Of a stretch of DNA of 14,476 nucleotides, positions 12,879-14,476 are shown in pieces; the first letter of the stretch is position 1; each line of letters starts with the position of its first letter. The notes below the pieces were generated by a model that was not told the origin of the DNA, made no database searches, and saw nothing but the letters and a program-made list of their open reading frames with translations. The stretch covers positions 1-14,476 of the forward strand of contig JABEVA010000369.1 of assembly GCA_013044065.1 (NCBI GenBank), read 5' to 3'. This DNA is from Phycisphaerae bacterium (lineage in GTDB: Bacteria > Planctomycetota > Phycisphaerae > WQYP01). A program made the position numbers and the translations under genes.

Positions 12879-14476
12879 ATGGCCGAAGCATATACAGTTC
12901 TGGCACGGCGGTATCGATCGCGGAATTTTGACGAGCTGATCGGACAGGAAGCCATTGCCCAAACGCTTAAAAACGCGGTTTCGTCGGGGCGACTGGCCCA
13001 TGCATTTTTATTTACGGGCACCCGTGGCGTGGGCAAAACATCTTCCGCCCGCATCCTGGCCAAGGCCATTAACTGCCCGCAGGCTAAAGATGGTCAGCCG
13101 TGCGGCGTTTGTGCCACCTGTCAGGCGATTGCCCGCGGCGAAGACATTGACGTGATCGAAATCGACGGTGCTTCCAACAACGGTGTGGACCAGATCCGCG
13201 ATTTGCGTGCCAACGCCGGCGTCACGCCCAGCCACAGCCCGTTTAAAATTTATATCATTGACGAAGTGCACATGCTCTCCATGCCTGCCTTCAATGCCCT
13301 GCTCAAGAGCCTGGAAGAACCACCATCCCATGTGAAATTCATCTTCGCCACCACCGATGTCCATAAACTTCCCGCCACCATTTTGAGCCGATGTCAGCGC
13401 TACGACTTTAAAAACATTTCCACCACCGATATTGCCGCTCATTTGGCCGCCATTTGCCAACAGGAAAAAGTTCAGGCGGATGGCGCGGCGCTGCATCGTA
13501 TCGCGCTCTTGGCCAACGGCTCCATGCGCGATGCTCTTTCGTTGCTGGACCGTGTGCTCTCGCTGGGTGCCGGTCATGTCACCGAGGCCATGTTGGAAGA
13601 TTTGCTGGGCAAGCCGCCGTTGGCGGCCGTGTCCGGCCTGGTGGCGGCCATTGCCGCCCAGGATGCCGCCGGTGCCCTCAACAGTGCCGACGCCATGCTT
13701 AACGATGGCATGGGCATGGAGCAGGCGCTTTCCGAACTGGTGGAATTTTTCCGCAACTTGATGGTGGTGCGGGTTTGCGGTGACGAAACCCAATTGCTGG
13801 ATGTGCCCACTGAATGGAAAACCTCGTTTAAGACGCTCGCGCCTGGTTTTGATACGCCCACGTTGGTGCATCATATTGCACTTTGCGATCAAACCCTGCG
13901 TTCACTGCGTTCGAGTACCTTGTCCCGACCTTTGTTTGACGCCTTGATTGTGCGCCTCGCCCAGTGTGAGCAATTCAGTTCCATCCGCGAGTTGTTGGCC
14001 CAGACCGCCGGGGCCGCCAATACCCCTGCGGCCACAGCGCCGCAAAAAAAAAATGACTTTCTAAACCCGCCGCCCGCCGTTGCTCTGCCGCCCGAGAATG
14101 GCCGCCATTCGTCCGCAGAGCTGCGACCATCGTTGGCCTCACCGGAGGAGCCTGACCTCGGCCCGCAGCGGATGGTCTCAGATGAGCCGACAACCGCCGC
14201 CGGCGATCTTGGGGCGGCCTTTGAGGCCCATCTCAAAAAACTCAGTCCTTCCACGTTGACCATGCTCAATGGCCGCGCCAAACTGGAACTGACCAATCCT
14301 GAGGCCGGCCAGGCCCGGCTGGAAATTCCGGGAAATCTCAAGACGTGGGCCCGGTCCGACAAAGTGAGGGCCTATTTTCAGGAGGCGCTGCGCCTGGCCG
14401 CCGGGCGCACCGTTGTCATCGAATACGTCTTTACCGCAGCAGCTTCGCCAGCCGGCACCGCGGCACCCGCCCACAC
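12879..14476 (+). CDS. dnaX: DNA polymerase III subunit gamma/tau (partial, open at the window end)
   Basis: Clamp-loader ATPase of the replicative polymerase. The frame runs from ATG 12879 to the window edge without a stop (532 codons). Domains: an AAA+ module with Walker A GTRGVGKT (47-54), a zinc site C66/C75/C78/C81, Walker B IIDEVHML (126-133) and the SRC motif (170-172), then the lid and collar domain III to about residue 375. A Pro/Ala/Glu-rich linker follows (about 383-440), then a folded C-terminal part beginning near DLGAAFEAHLKKL, presumably tau-specific. At residues 389-392 the codons CAA AAA AAA AAT form a run of ten A followed in the -1 frame by TGA, which would give a gamma product of about 392 residues. 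No Shine-Dalgarno precedes the ATG. It is divergent from eno; the 3' end lies outside the window. Confidence 0.96.
   Translation, partial: MAEAYTVLARRYRSRNFDELIGQEAIAQTLKNAVSSGRLAHAFLFTGTRGVGKTSSARILAKAINCPQAKDGQPCGVCATCQAIARGEDIDVIEIDGASNNGVDQIRDLRANAGVTPSHSPFKIYIIDEVHMLSMPAFNALLKSLEEPPSHVKFIFATTDVHKLPATILSRCQRYDFKNISTTDIAAHLAAICQQEKVQADGAALHRIALLANGSMRDALSLLDRVLSLGAGHVTEAMLEDLLGKPPLAAVSGLVAAIAAQDAAGALNSADAMLNDGMGMEQALSELVEFFRNLMVVRVCGDETQLLDVPTEWKTSFKTLAPGFDTPTLVHHIALCDQTLRSLRSSTLSRPLFDALIVRLAQCEQFSSIRELLAQTAGAANTPAATAPQKKNDFLNPPPAVALPPENGRHSSAELRPSLASPEEPDLGPQRMVSDEPTTAAGDLGAAFEAHLKKLSPSTLTMLNGRAKLELTNPEAGQARLEIPGNLKTWARSDKVRAYFQEALRLAAGRTVVIEYVFTAAASPAGTAAPAH
14044..14056 (+). other. A10 slippery tract with -1-frame stop in dnaX
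   Basis: Ten consecutive A (14044-14053) read in frame as CAA AAA AAA AAT GAC. Gain of one A in the transcript, or a -1 ribosomal shift, gives CAA AAA AAA AAA TGA, with the stop at 14054-14056. The site lies in the linker just after the AAA+/collar domains, where a gamma form should end. A small hairpin (GAATGG 14096-14101 / CCATTC 14105-14110) starts 42 bases downstream, far for a ribosomal stimulator, so transcriptional slippage is the likelier mechanism. Confidence 0.75.

Noticed and set aside
13008..13892. Long minus-strand open frame of 294 codons opposite dnaX
   Set aside because: The plus strand carries full DnaX motifs through the whole interval; the minus frame is an antisense shadow with no protein features.

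Overview
The window reads as a chromosomal segment of a moderately GC-rich bacterium, most plausibly a planctomycete or another member of the PVC group. The support is indirect: a single-chain, archaeal/eukaryotic-type glycyl-tRNA synthetase, a close-packed cluster of sugar oxidoreductases and AP-endonuclease-2-fold sugar isomerases of a kind I associate with planctomycetes, and short heptamer repeats between genes. No rRNA, tRNA, CRISPR array, transposase or phage gene was found. The assignment to a phylum is an inference.

Layout. (1) 1-3214, plus strand: a repeat-bearing upstream stretch, then nuoH (respiratory complex I membrane subunit) followed 14 bases later by the glycyl-tRNA synthetase gene; no other nuo gene is visible. 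(2) 3215-3857: a 643-base gap holding two related C(UUCG)G-capped terminator hairpins 221 bases apart, a possible small transcript ending at the first, and two adjacent hairpins just ahead of the next operon. (3) 3858-8141, plus strand: a five-gene operon with overlapping ends: a hexulose-6-phosphate-synthase-like HUMPS enzyme, a zinc alcohol dehydrogenase lacking the structural-zinc cysteines, a TIM-barrel sugar isomerase/epimerase, a short-chain dehydrogenase and a second TIM-barrel isomerase/epimerase. It looks like a catabolic or interconversion route for a sugar, polyol or sugar acid whose substrate I cannot name; there is no kinase or hexulose phosphate isomerase in the cluster. (4) 8252-10004, minus strand: purE-purK, overlapping by 38 bases. 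(5) 10005-10528: a 524-base gap with a 74-base highly paired element, a five-unit heptamer repeat and a candidate promoter. (6) 10529-10828: a small secreted histidine-rich protein of unknown function. (7) 10833-12694, minus strand: eno followed by a two-helix membrane protein with an FtsB/DivIC-like core, the same neighbour order known for eno-ftsB elsewhere. (8) 12695-12878: a divergent promoter region with nested inverted repeats. (9) 12879 to the end: dnaX, open at the window edge. It has no in-window stop, and carries a run of ten A in frame with a -1-frame stop directly after it, a strong sign that a short gamma form is made as well as tau.

Housekeeping functions (complex I, translation, purine synthesis, glycolysis, replication) surround one accessory metabolic operon. 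The most rewarding places to look are the dnaX slippage site, the unassigned sugar operon, the paired covarying terminators, the FtsB-like gene after eno and the structured non-coding element at 10150-10223.
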